A stretch of DNA of 64,000 nt, taken from positions 2,046,001-2,110,000 of the forward strand of contig CP052876.1 in the NCBI GenBank assembly GCA_020881835.1. Direction: 5' to 3'. Under the pieces are notes generated by a model. That model was not told where the DNA came from. It saw only the letters and a program-made list of their open reading frames with translations, and ran no database searches. Both the position numbers and the translations under genes were made by a program. Within the stretch, counting starts at the first letter, position 1; every line of letters begins with the position of its first letter. Of the stretch, positions 44,526 through 55,896 are shown in pieces. This stretch comes from Kineosporiaceae bacterium SCSIO 59966. GTDB taxonomy: Bacteria; Actinomycetota; Actinomycetes; Actinomycetales; SCSIO-59966.

Positions 44526-45218
44526 GTGCCCTACCGGCAGACGCCGTCACAGCGCGCCGCGCTCGCCGCGCGCCGGCGGACCCTGCTCGGCGCCGCCCGA
44601 GCCATCGTCAGCGAGCAGGGCTTCGGGGCGGCCAGCGTCCGGGCGATCACCACCAGGGCAGGCGTGAGCCCCGGCACCCTGTACGGCTACTTCGGCACGC
44701 TCGACGAGCTGCTCGCCGAGGTGTTCCGGGAGGCGGCCACCGTCGAGCTGCAGGTGGTCCGAGAGGCGGTCGACGAGGCTCCCGACAGCGCCGCTGCCCG
44801 CCTGGCCGCCCTGGTGGACACCTTCGCCGGCCGAGCGGTCCGCAGCGGGCGGCTCGCGTGGGCCCTGCTCGCCGAGCCGGTCAGCCCCCTCATCGACGCC
44901 GAGCGGCTGGCGTTCCACCGCGCGTACGCCGACACCGTGGTGCGGATCGTCGCCGACGGGGTCGCCACCGGTGAGCTGCCGGTGCAGGACCCCCAGGTGA
45001 GCGGACCGGCCGTCGTGGGTGCCATCGCCGAGGCGCTCATCGGCCCGCTGTCGCCACTGCACCAGGCCGAGCGCCAGAACCCCGTGGACCACGGGATCGA
45101 GGACGTGCTGACCTCGGTCCGGCTGCTGTGCCTGCGGGCCGTCGGCGCGGACCGCCCCGCCCCGTTCCTCGACCCGGCACGACCGACTCACCTGGAGGCC
45201 TGCGATGACAGTTCTTGA
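44526..45218 (+). CDS. TetR family transcriptional regulator
   Basis: 230 aa. The N-terminal helix-turn-helix (LLGAARAIVSEQGFGAASVR, TTRAGVSPGTLYGYFGTLDE) is followed by a helical ligand-binding domain. GTG start at 44526 with AGGAG; an upstream ATG would add 24 low-complexity residues and overlap the operator. Its 3' end overlaps the next gene by 14 bases. It probably controls the acyl-CoA dehydrogenase in its own operon and the divergent ligase-SDR pair. Confidence 0.9.
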   Translation: MPYRQTPSQRAALAARRRTLLGAARAIVSEQGFGAASVRAITTRAGVSPGTLYGYFGTLDELLAEVFREAATVELQVVREAVDEAPDSAAARLAALVDTFAGRAVRSGRLAWALLAEPVSPLIDAERLAFHRAYADTVVRIVADGVATGELPVQDPQVSGPAVVGAIAEALIGPLSPLHQAERQNPVDHGIEDVLTSVRLLCLRAVGADRPAPFLDPARPTHLEACDDSS

Positions 45219-46872
45219 CCGTTCCACCAGCCCAGTCACATCGACCCACGAGGTCACCAACCAGGTGCCGCCTCGCGTCGACGTCGACGAGTTCGCCACC
45301 AACACTCCCCTGGTCGAGGGTGTGCGTCGCTACGGGGCGGACTGGGCCCTCGAGGACCTCCACGCCTCCGGGCGGTTCGTCGGCTCCGCCGACGTCCAGC
45401 ACGACAGCGAGCTGGCGGAGGCCTACCCCCCGGTGCTGCGCACCCACGACCGGTCCGGTCACCGCCTCGACGAGGTGGAGTACCACCCCGCCTACCACCG
45501 GATCCTCGCGGCCGCCGTGGCCGCCGGCGCGCACACGTCCGCCTGGGCACAGCCACGGCCGGGCGCCAACGTCGCCCGGGCAGCACAGTTCATGCTGTTC
45601 GCGCAGGTCGAGCCCGGGCACGCCTGCCCCGTGTCGATGACGCACGCAGCAGTCCCCAGCCTCGAGCGGGCCCCCGACCTGGCGCGCGAGTGGGTGCCCC
45701 GGCTGCTGCGCCGGGACTACGACCCCACCCTGCACGCCGACAAGCCCTCCGCGATGGTCGGCATGGCCATGACGGAGAAGCAGGGCGGCTCCGACGTCCG
45801 CGCCAACACCACCGCCGCCACCCCCGTCGGGGACCAGATGTGGCAGCTGACCGGCCACAAGTGGTTCTGCTCGGCGCCGATGTCCGACGCGTTCCTCGTG
45901 CTCGCGCAGGCCCCCGGCGGGCTCAGCTGCTTTTTGCTGCCCCGGGTGCTGCCCGACGGCACCCGCAACGCCTTCCTCATCCAGCGACTCAAGGACAAGC
46001 TGGGCAACCGGTCGAACGCCTCGGCCGAGGTCGAGTTCGCCGGCACCCTGGCCTGGCTGGTGGGTGAGCAGGGCCACGGGGTGCGCACCATCATCGAGAT
46101 GGTTGACCGGACCCGGCTCGACAACGTGTACGGCGCAGCCGCCGGCATGCGGCAGTCGGTCGCCGAGGCGCTGTGGCACGTCCGCCACCGTGCGGCATTC
46201 GGTGCGCACCTGGTGGACCAGCCGGCCATGACGGCCGTGGTCGCCGACCTGGCCCTGGAGTCGGAGGCCGCGACCGCCACCGCACTGCGCCTGGCCCGGG
46301 CCCACGACGCCGACGCCTCCGAGGCGGAGGTCGCGTTCCGGCGACTGGCCACGCCGGTGGCCAAGTACTGGGTGACCAAGCGCGGCCCGGAGCACGCCTA
46401 CGAGGCGATGGAGTGCCTCGGTGGCAACGGCTACACCGAAGACTTCCCGCTGGCCCGCCGCTACCGGGAGCAGCCCGTGATGGCGATCTGGGAAGGCTCC
46501 GGCAACGTCATCGCCCTGGACGTCCTGCGCGCGATGGTCCGCCAGCCCGAGACTATCGACGCCTTCGACGCCGAGGTCTCCCTGGCGGCAGGCGCCCACC
46601 CGCTGCTGGACGCGCACCTGAAGGACACCCGCCGGTTGGTGGGCGAGGTGACTGCCAGGCTGCGTGCGGGCGGCACCGACGCGGCCGCACCGTTGGCCCG
46701 GCAACTGGTGGCCGACCTGGCCCTGGCCCTGCAGGCCTCCCTGCTCGTGCGCACCGCCCCGGCCCCGGTGGCGGAGACGTTCATCGGCACCCGGCTCGGC
46801 GAGCACCGCGGTCACCTGTACGGGGTGCTTCCTGCCGGGGCGGACCTGCAGTCGATCCTGGACCGGCACTAG
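45205..46872 (+). CDS. AidB-like acyl-CoA dehydrogenase
   Basis: 555 aa FAD-dependent enzyme. Segments typical of the AidB group: [17 protein letters not shown] (flavin and substrate loop), [20 protein letters not shown], the C-terminal [20 protein letters not shown] and [16 protein letters not shown]. In E. coli AidB belongs to the alkylation response and binds DNA; most actinobacterial members are isovaleryl-CoA-dehydrogenase-like. The ligase and TetR nearby favour acyl-CoA metabolism here. ATG 45205 with GGAGG upstream, overlapping the TetR stop by 14 bases. Confidence 0.9.
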   Translation: MTVLDRSTSPVTSTHEVTNQVPPRVDVDEFATNTPLVEGVRRYGADWALEDLHASGRFVGSADVQHDSELAEAYPPVLRTHDRSGHRLDEVEYHPAYHRILAAAVAAGAHTSAWAQPRPGANVARAAQFMLFAQVEPGHACPVSMTHAAVPSLERAPDLAREWVPRLLRRDYDPTLHADKPSAMVGMAMTEKQGGSDVRANTTAATPVGDQMWQLTGHKWFCSAPMSDAFLVLAQAPGGLSCFLLPRVLPDGTRNAFLIQRLKDKLGNRSNASAEVEFAGTLAWLVGEQGHGVRTIIEMVDRTRLDNVYGAAAGMRQSVAEALWHVRHRAAFGAHLVDQPAMTAVVADLALESEAATATALRLARAHDADASEAEVAFRRLATPVAKYWVTKRGPEHAYEAMECLGGNGYTEDFPLARRYREQPVMAIWEGSGNVIALDVLRAMVRQPETIDAFDAEVSLAAGAHPLLDAHLKDTRRLVGEVTARLRAGGTDAAAPLARQLVADLALALQASLLVRTAPAPVAETFIGTRLGEHRGHLYGVLPAGADLQSILDRH

Positions 46873-46946
46873 CGGGCGCCTCGTCCCGCGCGTCCTGGCA
46901 GAAACCGGTTCGGGGACCCGGCGGCTGGTCTGGGAAGATTCCCCGC

Positions 46947-49529
46947 ATGACCACGCACTGCGCCCCCAACGTCCCGGACAAGCCGTCCCTCGAGGGCCTG
47001 GAGCGCAAGTGGGACGCGGTGTGGCGCGAGCAGGGCACCTACCGGTTCGACCGGAGCCGCAGCCGTGCGGAGATCTACTCCATCGACACCCCGCCGCCCA
47101 CGGTCTCCGGCTCGCTGCACGTCGGGCACGTGTTCTCCTACACCCACACCGACCTCATCGCCCGCTACCAGCGGATGCGTGGGCGCGAGGTCTTCTACCC
47201 GATGGGGTGGGACGACAACGGCCTGCCGACCGAGCGGCGGGTGCAGAACTACTTCGGCGTCCGCTGCGACCCCTCGCTGCCGTACGAGCCTGGTTTCACG
47301 CCCCCGCACGCCGGGGAGGCCACGAGCGTCAAGGCCGCCGACCAGGTGCCGGTGAGCCGGCGCAACTTCGTCGAGCTGTGCGAGCGGCTCACCGCGGAGG
47401 ACGAGAAGCAGTTCGAGGCGTTGTGGCGCCACCTGGGCCTGTCGGTGGACTGGACCCAGCACTACCAGACCATCGACACGGTCGCCCGAACCGCCTCCCA
47501 GCGAGCGTTTCTGCGCAACCTGGCCCGCGGGGACGCGTACAGCGCCGAGGCGCCGGGCCTGTGGGACGTCACCTTCCAGACCGCGGTGGCCCAGGCAGAG
47601 CTCGAGGCCCGGGACTACCCCGGCCACTTCCACCGGGTGGCCTTCCACCGCCCGGACGGCGGCGTCGTCCACATCGAGACCACCCGGCCCGAGCTGATCC
47701 CCGCCTGCGTCGCCCTGGTCGCCCACCCCGACGACGAGCGCTATCAGCACCTGTTCGGCACGACGGTGACGACACCGGTGTTCGGGGTCGAGGTCCCGGT
47801 CCTGGCGCACCCGGCCGCCGAGCCGGACAAGGGCGCCGGGATCGCGATGTGCTGCACGTTCGGTGACCTCACCGACGTCCAGTGGTGGCGCGAGCTCGAC
47901 CTGCCGACCCGTTCGGTGATCGGCCGGGACGGCCGCCTGCTGCGCGAGACGCCGCCGTGGCTGGCGCACGAGCCGGCCGCGACCGCGTACGCCGACCTCG
48001 CCGGGCGCACGACGTTCTCGGCCCGGGAGGCGATGGTCGCCCACCTGCGGGAGTCCGGCGACCTCGACGGGGAGCCCCAGCCCACCCAGCGCAAGGCCAA
48101 CTTCTTCGAGAAGGGCGACAAGCCGCTGGAGATCGTCACCAGCCGGCAGTGGTACATCCGCAACGGAGGCCGCGACGCGGACCTGCGCGCCGAGCTGCTG
48201 GCCCGGGGCGCCGAGCTGCAGTTCCACCCCGACTTCATGCGTGTCCGCTACGAGAACTGGGTGAACGGTCTCAACGGCGACTGGCTGATCAGCCGGCAGC
48301 GGTTCTTCGGCGTCCCGATCCCGGTCTGGTACCGGCTGGACGACGAGGGGCAGCCGGTCCACGAGGACCCGCTCGTCCCGGACGAGGCGGACCTGCCGGT
48401 GGACCCGACGAGCGACGTCCCGCGCGGGTACACCGAGGACCAGCGCGACGTGCCGGGTGGCTTCACCGCCGACCCGGACGTCATGGACACCTGGGCGACG
48501 TCCTCGCTGTCGCCGCAGATCGCCGGCGGGTGGGAGCGCGACCCGGACCTGTTCGAGCGGGTGTTCCCGATGGACCTGCGGCCGCAGGGTCAGGACATCA
48601 TCCGCACCTGGTTGTTCTCCACCGTCGTGCGCTCCCACCTGGAGCACGGGTCGCTGCCGTGGCGGCACGCGGCGATCAGCGGCTGGATCCTCGACCCGGA
48701 CCGCAAGAAGATGAGCAAGTCCAAGGGGAACGTCGTCACCCCGATGGGCCTGCTGGAGCAGCACGGCTCGGACGGCGTGCGGTACTGGGCGGCCAGCGCC
48801 CGCCTCGGCACCGACGCGGCGTTCGAGGAAGGCCAGATGAAGATCGGTCGCCGGCTGGCGATCAAGGTGCTCAACGTGAGCAAGTTCGCGTTGTCGATGG
48901 GCGCGGTCGACCCCGACGCCGAGGTCACCGAGCCGCTGGACCGCGCCACGCTGGCCGCGCTCGCGGACGTCGTCGAGGAGGCCACCGCGGCGTTCGAGGC
49001 CTACGACCACACCCGCGCGCTGCAGGTCACCGAGACGTTCTTCTGGACGTTCTGCGACGACTACGTCGAGCTGGTCAAGGACCGCGCGTACGGCGGGCAC
49101 GGCGAGCAGGCCGCGGCGTCGGCGCGGGCGGCGCTGGCGCGAGCGCTCGACGTCCTGCTACGCCTGCTGGCGCCGTTCATCCCGTTCGCGACCGAGGAGG
49201 TCTGGTCGTGGTGGCGGCAGGGCTCGGTGCACCGCGCGTCCTGGCCGGACCCGGCCGGTCTGCGGGCCGCGGCGGGCGACGCCGACCCGCGGCTGCTCGG
49301 CGTCGTCGGGACGGCGCTGGCCGGCGTCCGCAAGGCCAAGTCCGAGGCCAAGGTCTCCCAGCGCACCGAGGTGGAGCGCGTGGTCGTGGCCGGGCCGGCC
49401 GGTGACATGGCGTTGCTCGAGGGGGCCGCCTCCGACCTGCGGGCGGCGGGTCGGGTCGCGGACCTGCGGCTCGTCGCCGACGGTGACGCCCTCGCCGTCC
49501 GGGAGGCCACCCTCGCCCCCCCTCGGTGA
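46947..49529 (+). CDS. valS: Valyl-tRNA synthetase
   Basis: 860 aa. HIGH motif as [15 protein letters not shown] near residue 57, KMSKS as [15 protein letters not shown], tRNA-editing domain between them, and [20 protein letters not shown], a feature of the actinobacterial ValRS type. The usual C-terminal coiled coil is reduced. The ATG follows a GGGAAGATTCCC palindrome and has no ribosome site. The stop codon TGA lies within the first of four 22-bp repeats, so the last codons (APPR) come from the repeat unit. Confidence 0.97.
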   Translation: MTTHCAPNVPDKPSLEGLERKWDAVWREQGTYRFDRSRSRAEIYSIDTPPPTVSGSLHVGHVFSYTHTDLIARYQRMRGREVFYPMGWDDNGLPTERRVQNYFGVRCDPSLPYEPGFTPPHAGEATSVKAADQVPVSRRNFVELCERLTAEDEKQFEALWRHLGLSVDWTQHYQTIDTVARTASQRAFLRNLARGDAYSAEAPGLWDVTFQTAVAQAELEARDYPGHFHRVAFHRPDGGVVHIETTRPELIPACVALVAHPDDERYQHLFGTTVTTPVFGVEVPVLAHPAAEPDKGAGIAMCCTFGDLTDVQWWRELDLPTRSVIGRDGRLLRETPPWLAHEPAATAYADLAGRTTFSAREAMVAHLRESGDLDGEPQPTQRKANFFEKGDKPLEIVTSRQWYIRNGGRDADLRAELLARGAELQFHPDFMRVRYENWVNGLNGDWLISRQRFFGVPIPVWYRLDDEGQPVHEDPLVPDEADLPVDPTSDVPRGYTEDQRDVPGGFTADPDVMDTWATSSLSPQIAGGWERDPDLFERVFPMDLRPQGQDIIRTWLFSTVVRSHLEHGSLPWRHAAISGWILDPDRKKMSKSKGNVVTPMGLLEQHGSDGVRYWAASARLGTDAAFEEGQMKIGRRLAIKVLNVSKFALSMGAVDPDAEVTEPLDRATLAALADVVEEATAAFEAYDHTRALQVTETFFWTFCDDYVELVKDRAYGGHGEQAAASARAALARALDVLLRLLAPFIPFATEEVWSWWRQGSVHRASWPDPAGLRAAAGDADPRLLGVVGTALAGVRKAKSEAKVSQRTEVERVVVAGPAGDMALLEGAASDLRAAGRVADLRLVADGDALAVREATLAPPR

Positions 49530-49658
49530 TCATGCAATCCCGCCACCCTCACCCCCCTCGGTGATCATGCAATCCCGCCACCCTCACCGCCCCCCTCGGT
49601 GATCATGCAATCCCGCCACCCTCACCGCCCCCCTCGGTGATCATGCAATCCCGCCACC
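49526..49658 (+). repeat. 22-bp dispersed repeats, copies 5-8 (tandem array)
   Basis: Four identical copies at 49526, 49561, 49599 and 49637 (periods 35, 38, 38). The 13-16 base linkers are nearly identical (CTCACCGCCCCCCTCG type). Sense orientation after valS; the first copy supplies the valS stop codon. Confidence 0.95.
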
Positions 49659-49739
49659 CCCGGGCTATGGAGCTGCAAGCAGTCCCGTCCCTGTGGATGA
49701 CCGCCGACGCCTTCAGCGAACCCGCGGCACCCTGCAGGG

Positions 49740-50681
49740 ATGGTCATCCGTACACCGCAGCTGTCCGCCGACGTGCTGCCGCCGTTTCGCAGACGTGACC
49801 TTCCCGGTCTGCTGCTGAGCCGGCACGAGCTCGACGCACTGCTCGCTGCCGGCACCGTCGTCCAGCCGGTCCGCGGGGTCTACCTCGACGCCCGTGCAGT
49901 GAGCGACCCGGTTCGTCGCGCCCAGGCCGTCAGCCTCGTCCTGCCGCCGAACGCGGCGGTGGGACGCCGCACCGCTGCCTGGGTGCACGGAGTGGACGCC
50001 CGTGGGCCGGGCGAGCTCGACGTCCCCCTCCCCCTCGAGGTCGTCGTCCGGGCAGGGACCACGCCGCCGCGCCGGGCCGGAGTGCGCGCGTACGAGGCCT
50101 CGCTGCCCGAGGACGACATCGCGCTCGCGCACGGGGTTCCGGTGACTACGCCGCTGCGGACCGCGTGCGACCTCGCCCGGTACCTGCGGCCGTTCGTCGC
50201 CCTCGGCTGCCTCGACGCGATCGCCCGCGCCGGGCTGTGCCACCCGACGGAGATGCTGTCCCGGCTGCACGACTGGAGCGGTGGACGCAACGTCGCACGA
50301 GCTCGCCGGCTCGTCGGACTGTGCGATCCGCGCAGCGAGTCGCCGGGAGAGTCGTGGACACGGTTGCGCATCGTCGACGCCGGCTTCCCGGCACCGGAGA
50401 CACAGGTCTGGATCCGCGACCACAACGGCACCGGCGTGTACCGTCTGGACCTTGGCTGGTCGAGACGGCGCATCGCGATCGAGTACGACGGCAGGGAGTT
50501 TCACTCCCGGCCTGAGCACGTCGAGCACGACCGACGCCGACGCGAGGACCTGGCCCGCCGGTTCGGCTGGCACGTCGTCGGGGTGGGGCTGGGCGAGGTC
50601 CTCGGCTCCTCGCTCGCCTTCGAGCGCGGCGTGGGCGAGCTGCTCGGGATGGAGCCGCAGATCAGCCGGCGGACCTGGTGA
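49740..50681 (+). CDS. DUF559-type endonuclease-fold protein with AbiEi-like N-terminus
   Basis: 313 aa. The N-terminal region (LLSRHELDALLAAGTVVQPV, RGVYLD) resembles the wing of AbiEi-type antitoxin-like proteins. The C-terminal part has a PD-(D/E)XK-like core: GESWTRLRIVDAGFPAPETQ, YRLDLGW and IAIEYDGREFHSR, with basic HDRRRREDLARRFGWHVV after it. Such proteins are common and numerous in Micrococcales; none has a firm function that I know. ATG preceded only by a weak AGGG. It is a lone gene converging on clpX with repeats between. Confidence 0.8.
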   Translation: MVIRTPQLSADVLPPFRRRDLPGLLLSRHELDALLAAGTVVQPVRGVYLDARAVSDPVRRAQAVSLVLPPNAAVGRRTAAWVHGVDARGPGELDVPLPLEVVVRAGTTPPRRAGVRAYEASLPEDDIALAHGVPVTTPLRTACDLARYLRPFVALGCLDAIARAGLCHPTEMLSRLHDWSGGRNVARARRLVGLCDPRSESPGESWTRLRIVDAGFPAPETQVWIRDHNGTGVYRLDLGWSRRRIAIEYDGREFHSRPEHVEHDRRRREDLARRFGWHVVGVGLGEVLGSSLAFERGVGELLGMEPQISRRTW

Positions 50682-50740
50682 GGTGGCGGGACTGCATGAT
50701 CACGGGTGGGTCAGGCGGGGTGGCGGGACTGCATGATCAC
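50682..50740 (-). repeat. 22-bp dispersed repeats, copies 9 and 10
   Basis: Two copies (50682-50703, 50719-50740) with G instead of A at position 12, 37 bases apart. They start 4 bases after the clpX stop, in clpX sense direction, and fill the gap to the convergent DUF559 gene. Confidence 0.93.
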
Positions 50741-50744
50741 GAAG

Positions 50745-52028
<1,284 letters not shown>

Positions 52029-52174
52029 GGACGAGTTCCCTCCTGTCGCGGGTCCGCCTGCCGGCGGACTCGGTACCCCCATTGCACACCACCGGGGCCG
52101 CCGTGTCAGCGGCAGGGGCGGGTCCGTCGGCGTGTTGTCGCCCGATGGGCCCGCCCCGGCGGCCGGCAGCCCGG

Positions 52175-52837
52175 TCAGCTGACGCCGACGGGACCCTTGC
52201 GGCTGGCCAGCACCTGGTCCACCAGGCCGTAGTCGAGGGCTGCGTCGGCGGTGAGGATCTTGTCCCGCTCGATGTCCTGGCGGACCTGCTCGGCGGTCCG
52301 GTTGGAGTGCCGGGCGATGGTCTCCTCCAGCCACGTGCGCATCCGCAGCACCTCGTTGGCCTGGATCTCGATGTCAGAGGCCTGGCCGTAGTCGCCGCCA
52401 GCCATCGCCGGCTGGTGGATGAGCACCCGGGCGTTGGGCAGCGCGAGCCGCTTGCCCGGCGCGCCGGCCGCCAGCAGGACCGCCGCGGCGGACGCCGCCT
52501 GCCCGAGGCACACGGTCTGGATCTCCGGCTTGACGTACTGCATGGTGTCGTAGATCGCCGTCAGCGCGGTGAACGAGCCGCCGGGCGAGTTGATGTACAT
52601 GATGATGTCGCGGTCGGGGTCCTGTGCCTCGAGCACGAGGAGCTGGGCCATGACGTCGTCCGCGGAGGCGTCGTCGATCTGGACGCCGAGGAAGATGATG
52701 CGGTCCTCGAAGAGCTTCGTGTACGGGTCCTGGCGCTTGAACCCGTAGGCCGTGCGCTCCTCGAACTGCGGCAGGATGTAGCGGCTCGTCGGTGCCGGGG
52801 CGGCGGAGTGGCCCGGGCGGCGGGGGTCGATCTTCAC
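52175..52837 (-). CDS. clpP2: ATP-dependent Clp protease proteolytic subunit 2
   Basis: 220 aa serine peptidase. Catalytic Ser in [13 protein letters not shown], His in VLIHQPA, Asp in the later DIERDK region. Pairs with ClpP1 into a mixed tetradecamer in actinobacteria. GTG start with GGAG upstream; the gene lies 34 bases after clpP1, so the two are co-transcribed. Confidence 0.97.
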   Translation of the reverse strand: MKIDPRRPGHSAAPAPTSRYILPQFEERTAYGFKRQDPYTKLFEDRIIFLGVQIDDASADDVMAQLLVLEAQDPDRDIIMYINSPGGSFTALTAIYDTMQYVKPEIQTVCLGQAASAAAVLLAAGAPGKRLALPNARVLIHQPAMAGGDYGQASDIEIQANEVLRMRTWLEETIARHSNRTAEQVRQDIERDKILTADAALDYGLVDQVLASRKGPVGVS

Positions 52838-52871
52838 GGGGGTGCTCCTCGCTAGAAGTGGTCCGGTGGGC

Positions 52872-53513
52872 TCAGGCGTTCGTGCCGCCGCCGCCGCTGA
52901 CGTCGCCGGCGCTGGCCACCACGTGGTCGATGAACCCGTAGTCCCTGGCCTCCGCTGCGGTGAACCAGCGGTCGCGGTCGGCGTCCTTGGTGATCTGCTC
53001 GACGGTCTGCCCGGTCTGCCCGGCGATGAGCTCGGTGAGCTGGGTCTTCATGTGCAGGATGAGCTCGGCCTGGATCCGGATGTCGCTGGCGGTGCCGCCG
53101 ATGCCGCCCGAGGGCTGGTGCATCATGATCCGCGCGTGCGGGGTGGCGTACCGCTTGCCCTTGGCGCCCGAGGAGAGCAGGAACTGCCCCATCGAGGCGG
53201 CCAGCCCCATCGCCACCGTGGCGACGTCGGGCTTGACGTACTGCATGGTGTCGTAGATGGCCATGCCGGCGGTCACCGAACCGCCGGGGCTGTTGATGTA
53301 GAGAAAGATGTCCTTGTCGGGGTCCTCCGCGGCGAGCAGCAGCATCTGCGCGCAGATGGCGTTCGCGTTCTCGTCACGCACCTCGGACCCCAGCCAGATG
53401 ATCCGCTCCTTGAGCAGCCGCTGGTAGATGTGGTCGTCCAGGCCCATCGCCTGGCCGGTGCCGCGGGCCTGCGGCGCGCCGGTCGTCGGCTCGCTCGTGC
53501 TGGTGCGCTCCAT
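52872..53513 (-). CDS. clpP1: ATP-dependent Clp protease proteolytic subunit 1
   Basis: 213 aa. Catalytic Ser in [13 protein letters not shown], His in IMMHQPSGG. The N-terminal [18 protein letters not shown] is probably a propeptide removed during maturation. The ATG at 53513 has GGAGC 10 bases upstream. The promoter region holds a ClgR-like box at about 53644-53660. Confidence 0.97.
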   Translation of the reverse strand: MERTSTSEPTTGAPQARGTGQAMGLDDHIYQRLLKERIIWLGSEVRDENANAICAQMLLLAAEDPDKDIFLYINSPGGSVTAGMAIYDTMQYVKPDVATVAMGLAASMGQFLLSSGAKGKRYATPHARIMMHQPSGGIGGTASDIRIQAELILHMKTQLTELIAGQTGQTVEQITKDADRDRWFTAAEARDYGFIDHVVASAGDVSGGGGTNA

Positions 53514-53598
53514 CGGTTCGGGGCTCCATCCATGTCGAGGACATCTGGTGTCGCAGTCGGGTCCGGGCGGCGAAGGCCCGCGCCGGACGGTCTCAGCG

Positions 53599-53660
53599 AC
53601 CCTAACGCGGGGGCCCGACGGCCGAGTCCCCGGACCAGGGCCTGTTCGCTGTCGGCGCAC
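53599..53660 (-). promoter_or_regulatory. ClgR-like box and -10 upstream of clpP1
   Basis: Read leftward, CGCCGACAGCG (53647-53657) followed by AAC matches the core of the corynebacterial ClgR consensus CGCYNANRGCGWWS. TAGGGT (53599-53604) is a plausible -10 about 48 bases downstream; its -35 is poor, which suits an activated promoter. The remaining 324-base gap to tig holds only two 22-bp repeats. Confidence 0.5.
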
Positions 53661-53710
53661 GTCGGTCCCGGACGACGACACCCCCGACCCGGCACGCCGG
53701 GCGACAGGAG

Positions 53711-53787
53711 GGTGGCGGGACTGCATGATCACCGAGAGGAGCGCCGGTCCAGCGGGGGACGGGAGGGTGGCGGAACTGCATGATCAC
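53711..53787 (-). repeat. 22-bp dispersed repeats, copies 11 and 12
   Basis: Copies at 53711-53732 and 53766-53787 (the latter with one extra mismatch), 55 bases apart, sense orientation downstream of tig. Confidence 0.9.
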
Positions 53788-53837
53788 GGAAGGGGGCACC
53801 GGCCCCGCGCGGGGTGGGACGGGGGCGTCGCTGACGA

Positions 53838-55319
53838 TCAGGACGGCGAGTCGGTGCGGTCCGTGGGCTGCGGGCTGTCCGCAGAGTCTGCACGATCGGC
53901 GCTGTCGGCAGAGTCGGCACTGTCGGCGGAGTCAGCAGACTCGGCACTGTCGGCACTGTCGGCACTGTCGGCACTGTCGGCAGAATCAGCAGAGTCTGCG
54001 GAGTCTGCCGACGCCTCCGACGCCTGCGACGCCTGCTCCTCGCCCTCGGCGCCCGGCACGAGGGCGTCGAGGTCCACGGTCCGCCCGGAGGCGTCGGTGA
54101 CGGTGGCCCGCTCGAGCGCGACCGCGAGGGCCTTGCGGCGAGCCACCTCGGAGACCATGGCCGGGATCTGACCGGCCTCGTCGAGGGCCTTGGCGAACGC
54201 GTTCGGGTCCATCCCGTACTGCGGCGCCGCGGCGACGAGGTACTCGATCAGCTCCTGCTGGCTGACCTGGACCTCCTCCTGCTCGGCGATGGCCTCGAGG
54301 AGGAACTGCACCCGCAGCGCCTTGTGCGCCTCCTCGGCGACCTCGGCGCGGTGGGTGTCGTCGTCGAGCCGGTTCTCGGCCTCGAGGTGACGGTGCACCT
54401 CGTCGTCGACCAGCTTGGAGGGCACCGGGACGTCGACGGCCTCGAGCAGCGCGTCGAGGACCTTGTCCCGGGCCTGCACCCCCTGCTCCATGGCCTTGGC
54501 GCGCTCGGCCTGGCTGCGCAGATCGGCGCGCAGCTCCTCGATGGTGTCGAACTCGCTGGCCAGCTGGGCGAACTCGTCGTCGGCCTCGGGCAGCTCGCGC
54601 ACCTTGACCGACTGGACGGTGACCGTCACCTCGGCGTCCTCGCCGGCGTGCTCGCCACCGGCGAGCGGCGCGGTGAAGGTCCGGGTCTCTCCCGCCGTCG
54701 CGCCGGCCAGGGCCTCGTCCATCCCGTCGAGCATCGTGCCGCTGCCGAGCTGGTAGGAGACACCCTTGGCGGTGTCGATCTCCTCACCGTCGATGGTGGC
54801 GCTGATGTCGAGGGAGACGAAGTCTCCGTCCTGGGCGCCGCGGTCGACACCGGTGAGGGTGCCGAACCGCTCACGCAGCTGGTCGAGCCGCTGCTGGACG
54901 TCCTCGTCGGTCACCTCGACGTCGTCCACGGTGACCGACAGGGTGGAGAAGTCGGGCAGCTCGAGGGTCGGCCGGACGTCGACCTCGACGGTGAACTTCA
55001 GGTCACCACCCTTCGCCGGGTCGGGCACCTCGGTGACCTCGACCTCCGGCTGCCCCAGGGGGCGCAGCTCGTGCTCCTCGGCGGCCTTGGCGTACATCTG
55101 CGGCAGGGCGTCGTTGACCGCCTCCTGGAGCACGGTGGCCCTCCCGAAGCGCTGGTCGATGATCCGCGGCGGCACCTTGCCCTTGCGGAAGCCCGGCACC
55201 TGGACCTGCGAGCCGATCTCCCGGTACGCCTTGTCCATGCTCGGCTTGAGCTCGTCGAAGGGCACCTCGACGGTCAGCTTGACCCGGGTCGGGTTGAGGG
55301 TCTCGACGGCGCTCTTCAC
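53838..55319 (-). CDS. tig: Trigger factor with Ser-Ala-Asp repeat tail
   Basis: 493 aa ribosome-bound chaperone and prolyl isomerase. The ribosome-docking signature is GFRKGKVP near residue 44. The FKBP-like domain begins near DGDFVSLDISATIDGEE and is followed by the helical C-terminal domain. GTG start at 55319 with AGGAG. The last 60 or so residues are a simple repeat (ADSADSADS...) with Glu and Arg interruptions, encoded by a 9-base repeat. The tail is strongly acidic and surely disordered. The gene is upstream of clpP1-clpP2-clpX as in many bacteria. Confidence 0.97.
   Translation of the reverse strand: MKSAVETLNPTRVKLTVEVPFDELKPSMDKAYREIGSQVQVPGFRKGKVPPRIIDQRFGRATVLQEAVNDALPQMYAKAAEEHELRPLGQPEVEVTEVPDPAKGGDLKFTVEVDVRPTLELPDFSTLSVTVDDVEVTDEDVQQRLDQLRERFGTLTGVDRGAQDGDFVSLDISATIDGEEIDTAKGVSYQLGSGTMLDGMDEALAGATAGETRTFTAPLAGGEHAGEDAEVTVTVQSVKVRELPEADDEFAQLASEFDTIEELRADLRSQAERAKAMEQGVQARDKVLDALLEAVDVPVPSKLVDDEVHRHLEAENRLDDDTHRAEVAEEAHKALRVQFLLEAIAEQEEVQVSQQELIEYLVAAAPQYGMDPNAFAKALDEAGQIPAMVSEVARRKALAVALERATVTDASGRTVDLDALVPGAEGEEQASQASEASADSADSADSADSADSADSADSAESADSADSADSADSADRADSADSPQPTDRTDSPS
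53883..54012 (-). repeat. 9-bp repeat array in the 3' end of tig
   Basis: About 14 units of a degenerate 9-base repeat (GCACTGTCG and variants on the plus strand) encoding Ser-Ala-Asp. In-frame; four consecutive units at 53942-53978 are identical, indicating recent slippage. Confidence 0.9.
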
Positions 55320-55438
55320 GGGGGCGTACTCCTGGGTCGCGGTAGGTGGGTCGTTGGGCTGTTCGTCGGGCTGTTCTCGGGCACGGCGGCGCACGGCGGC
55401 GGGCGGGCCCGGCGCAGGGCACGGCGGCCCATGCTAGA

Positions 55439-55515
55439 TGGTCGGGGTAGCCAGATTCGAACTGGCGACCTTCCGCTCCCAAAGCGGACGCGCTACCAAG
55501 CTGCGCCATACCCCG
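55439..55515 (-). tRNA. tRNA-Pro (TGG)
   Basis: Read leftward: acceptor CGGGGTA/TACCCCG, D-loop AGCTTGGTAG, anticodon stem TCCGC/GCGGA with loop TTTGGGA (anticodon TGG), T arm with GTTCGAATC, discriminator A and an encoded CCA (55439-55441). Confidence 0.96.
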
Positions 55516-55614
55516 GCCGGTCCCTGCGGCGCCGGCGCGAGCGGTGCTCGCGGCACCAGGCTAGTGGTCCCGGTAGGCTGACCGCCGCGCCCTGGACGCA
55601 CAGACCCGGGCCGT

Positions 55615-55685
55615 GCGGGTGTAGCTCAATGGCAGAGCCCCAGCCTTCCAAGCTGGTCATGCGGGTTCGATTCCCGTCACCCGCT
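55615..55685 (+). tRNA. tRNA-Gly (TCC)
   Basis: 71 bases: acceptor GCGGGTG/CACCCGC, D-loop CTCAATGGCAGAG, anticodon stem CCAGC/GCTGG with loop CTTCCAA (anticodon TCC), T arm GCGGGTTCGATTCCCGT. CCA not encoded. Divergent from tRNA-Pro. Confidence 0.96.
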
Positions 55686-55896
55686 CAGCACCGCCCGCCC
55701 GCTCCGCACCGCCGCCCGCTCGGCGTGCCGGCCGGCCATCCAGGTCCCCCCACCGTTCTGCTCGGGTTTGGGGTTGTTCACGCCTTTTCGGGTGCAGTCA
55801 CCTGGGCCTCTGGCACCGGACCGTTCGTGGCTGCGTGCCGCTGAGGCCTCAAGGTGCCCGTCGGCACGCCGATGGTGCGCCTGAGGAGGGCGACCA

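Noticed and set aside
49526-49658. Possible CRISPR array
   Set aside because: The repeats are 22 bases, but the spacers are only 13-16 bases and nearly identical to each other; no cas genes.
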